Assembly (NCBI RefSeq): GCF_021502675.1
Contig: NZ_JAKFHA010000045.1
Span: 1-64,000 of the forward strand
Reading direction: 5' to 3'
DNA from: Yinghuangia soli
GTDB lineage: Bacteria > Actinomycetota > Actinomycetes > Streptomycetales > Streptomycetaceae
Length of the DNA: 64,000 nucleotides
Program-made: the position numbers and the translations under genes
Shown here: one piece after another, positions 63,011 through 64,000 of the stretch
How positions within the stretch are numbered: position 1 is the stretch's first letter
How the letters are laid out: each line of letters begins with the position of its first letter
The notes under the pieces: generated by a model
Databases searched by the model: none
The model's input: only the letters and a program-made list of their open reading frames with translations
Told to the model about the DNA's origin: nothing

Positions 63011-63060
63011 GACGCCCCGGGTGCCTCCGCCGACTTCGGTGCGGAGGCACCCGGGGCGTC
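63011..63060. terminator. 20-bp-stem hairpin terminator
   Basis: Arms 63011-63030 and 63041-63060 are perfect inverted repeats of 20 bases around a 10-nt loop, ten bases after the hydrolase stop and between it and the convergent HxlR gene. Confidence 0.8.
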
Positions 63061-63107
63061 GTCATCGGGGTGCTCGGCGGTGCACGTACCTCAAGGTGCG
63101 TACTTGA

Positions 63108-63509
63108 TCATGATGCGATGCGCGGCGATTCTGTGAGTGGCGCGCCAAGCCCCTCATCCGACTCCGACGCCGACCGCACGGCCAGATGGTCCTGCCCCCA
63201 GGCGTCGAGCAACTCCAGTAGCCCATAAAGCCGTTGGCCATGTGCGGTCAGCGAGTACTCGACCCGGGGCGGTACCTCGTCGTGGTCCTCGCGGCGCACG
63301 ATGCCGTCCGCTTCGAGCTCGCGCAGCTGCTGGGTCAGCACCTTCTCGCTGATCCCCGTGACCAGGCGCCGGGTCTCCCCGAAGCGGCGGGGGCCGTCGG
63401 CGAGCACCCACATGATGAACGCCTTCCACTTGCCCTCGAACACCCCGACGGCCACGCCCATGCCGCACGTGTGCGGATCGGTCACCGTCACCAACCGGGA
63501 GTCCGCCAT
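63108..63509 (-). CDS. HxlR-family transcriptional regulator
   Basis: 133 residues from the ATG at 63509. The family motif is DPHTCGMGVAVGVFEGKWKA, followed by WVLADGPRRFGETRRLVTGI, EKVLTQQLRELEADGIVRRE and VEYSLTAHGQRL, the winged HTH. The conserved Cys in the HTCG stretch is present, where some members sense aldehydes or oxidants. It is divergent from the imine-reductase-like gene, and the two start codons overlap (see findings). It probably controls that gene. Confidence 0.88.
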   Translation of the reverse strand: MADSRLVTVTDPHTCGMGVAVGVFEGKWKAFIMWVLADGPRRFGETRRLVTGISEKVLTQQLRELEADGIVRREDHDEVPPRVEYSLTAHGQRLYGLLELLDAWGQDHLAVRSASESDEGLGAPLTESPRIAS

Positions 63510-64000
63510 GTCCGCTTCCCCTGTCACCGTTCTCGGCCTCGGCCCGATGGGCCAGGCCCTGGCCTCGGCCTTCCTGGCCGCGGGCCACCCCACCACTGTG
63601 TGGAACCGTACCCCGGGCCGCGCCGGCCGCCTGCTCGAACACGGCGCGGTCGAGGCCCCGACCGCCGCCGAGGCCATCGCCGCCGGCGGCCTCGTGGTGG
63701 TCTGCGTCCTCGACTACGAGGCCGTCCGGGCCGTCGTCGAGCCCAACGCCGCCGCGCTCAAGGGCCGCACCCTGGTCAACCTCACCGCCGGTACGCCGGA
63801 CGACGCCCGCGCGACGGCCCGGTGGGCGGGCGAGCACGGGGTCGACTACCTCGACGGGGCCATCATGGTCCCGACGTACCTGATCGGCGGCCCGGCCACG
63901 CTGGTCCTGCACAGCGGTCCCGCGGACATATTCGAGGCCCACCGCGGCACGCTCGCCGCCATCGGCGGAACGTGTGCGCACCTGGGCACGGACCCCGGCC
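63508..64000 (+). CDS. NAD(P)-binding reductase, imine-reductase-like (partial at right edge)
   Basis: At least 164 residues before the window ends. From the ATG at 63508: VTVLGLGPMGQALASAFLAA is the Rossmann GxGxxG, followed by HPTTVWNRTPGRA, and then VVVCVLDYEAVRAVV and LVNLTAGTPDDARATARWAG. This is the 6-phosphogluconate-dehydrogenase-like family used by imine reductases and 3-hydroxyisobutyrate-type dehydrogenases; GLGPMGQA with the NRTPG tail favours NADPH-dependent imine reductase. The C-terminal dimerisation domain lies outside the window. Possibly regulated by the divergent HxlR protein. Confidence 0.8.
   Translation, partial: MSASPVTVLGLGPMGQALASAFLAAGHPTTVWNRTPGRAGRLLEHGAVEAPTAAEAIAAGGLVVVCVLDYEAVRAVVEPNAAALKGRTLVNLTAGTPDDARATARWAGEHGVDYLDGAIMVPTYLIGGPATLVLHSGPADIFEAHRGTLAAIGGTCAHLGTDPG

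Noticed and set aside
1-64000. CRISPR arrays, tRNA and rRNA genes, att sites or complete insertion sequences
   Set aside because: No repeat-spacer pattern, no tRNA T-arm/acceptor pattern and no intact IS with terminal repeats was seen on reading; a covariance-model scan would be needed to exclude a tRNA.

Overview
The window is chromosomal DNA from a high-GC, filamentous-type actinobacterium of the Streptomycetales (Streptomyces, Kitasatospora, Embleya or a close relative). The evidence is very high GC with strong third-position G/C bias, GTG/TTG/CTG starts behind GGAG-type ribosome binding sites, a WhiJ/AbaA-type regulatory triad (HTH + DUF397 + GHKL ATPase), a Nif3 / zinc-ribbon / RNase H-phosphatase operon, a class A RNase P RNA gene, and many lipoproteins and ATGA-coupled operons. 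The species cannot be fixed from sequence reading alone.

Layout. 1-7000: accessory material: a zinc-ribbon/PASTA membrane protein, a protein-glutaminase-like protein, the WhiJ-like triad, an unrecognised gene with a possible frame break, a decayed gene interrupted by an ISL3-type transposase remnant, and a small secreted protein. 7650-12345: an apparent conflict (immunity) island: Trypco2 protein, a trypsin-STAND ATPase-TPR protein with a single-base frameshift near its end, a SUKH (SMI1/KNR4) protein, and a 40-codon relic of a second ATPase copy. 12460-21960: two proteins of unknown role, a LAL-type LuxR regulator divergent from a YceI-like gene across a CACGTG palindrome, a GNAT acetyltransferase, small SUKH-like genes and a beta-propeller lipoprotein.

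21984-32304: a lanthipeptide cluster on the minus strand: LanL-type synthetase (lyase-kinase-zinc cyclase, hence class IV), S9 peptidase, a 49-residue precursor too short for ordinary ORF calling with the core CQFTCLIVTCLIFTIGC, and two ABC exporters. 32683-42108: a lipoprotein, an SDR, a second zinc-ribbon/PASTA protein, then conserved core genes (Nif3-like, CTG-started zinc-ribbon protein, RNase HI/phosphatase, YaaA, RNB-family ribonuclease) ending at rnpB and a 27-bp-stem hairpin.

42213-47824: a tightly overlapping four-gene operon for a contact or secreted toxin: SseB-like protein, WXG100/Esx-like protein, a 1515-residue RHS/YD-repeat toxin with a CdiA-type tRNase-like tip, and a small zinc-ribbon immunity candidate. 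47990-58253: an uptake/catabolic regulon: amidase, CocE/NonD-type hydrolase, oligopeptide-type ABC importer (two permeases, two ATPases, separate lipoprotein), DUF3237 protein and a TetR regulator. Four copies of a GTYATATRAC-like motif precede the four transcription units, including the regulator itself. 58370-64000: DUF2254 membrane protein, MFS pump divergent from a MarR regulator, alpha/beta hydrolase, and an HxlR regulator whose start codon overlaps that of a divergent imine-reductase-like gene that runs off the window.
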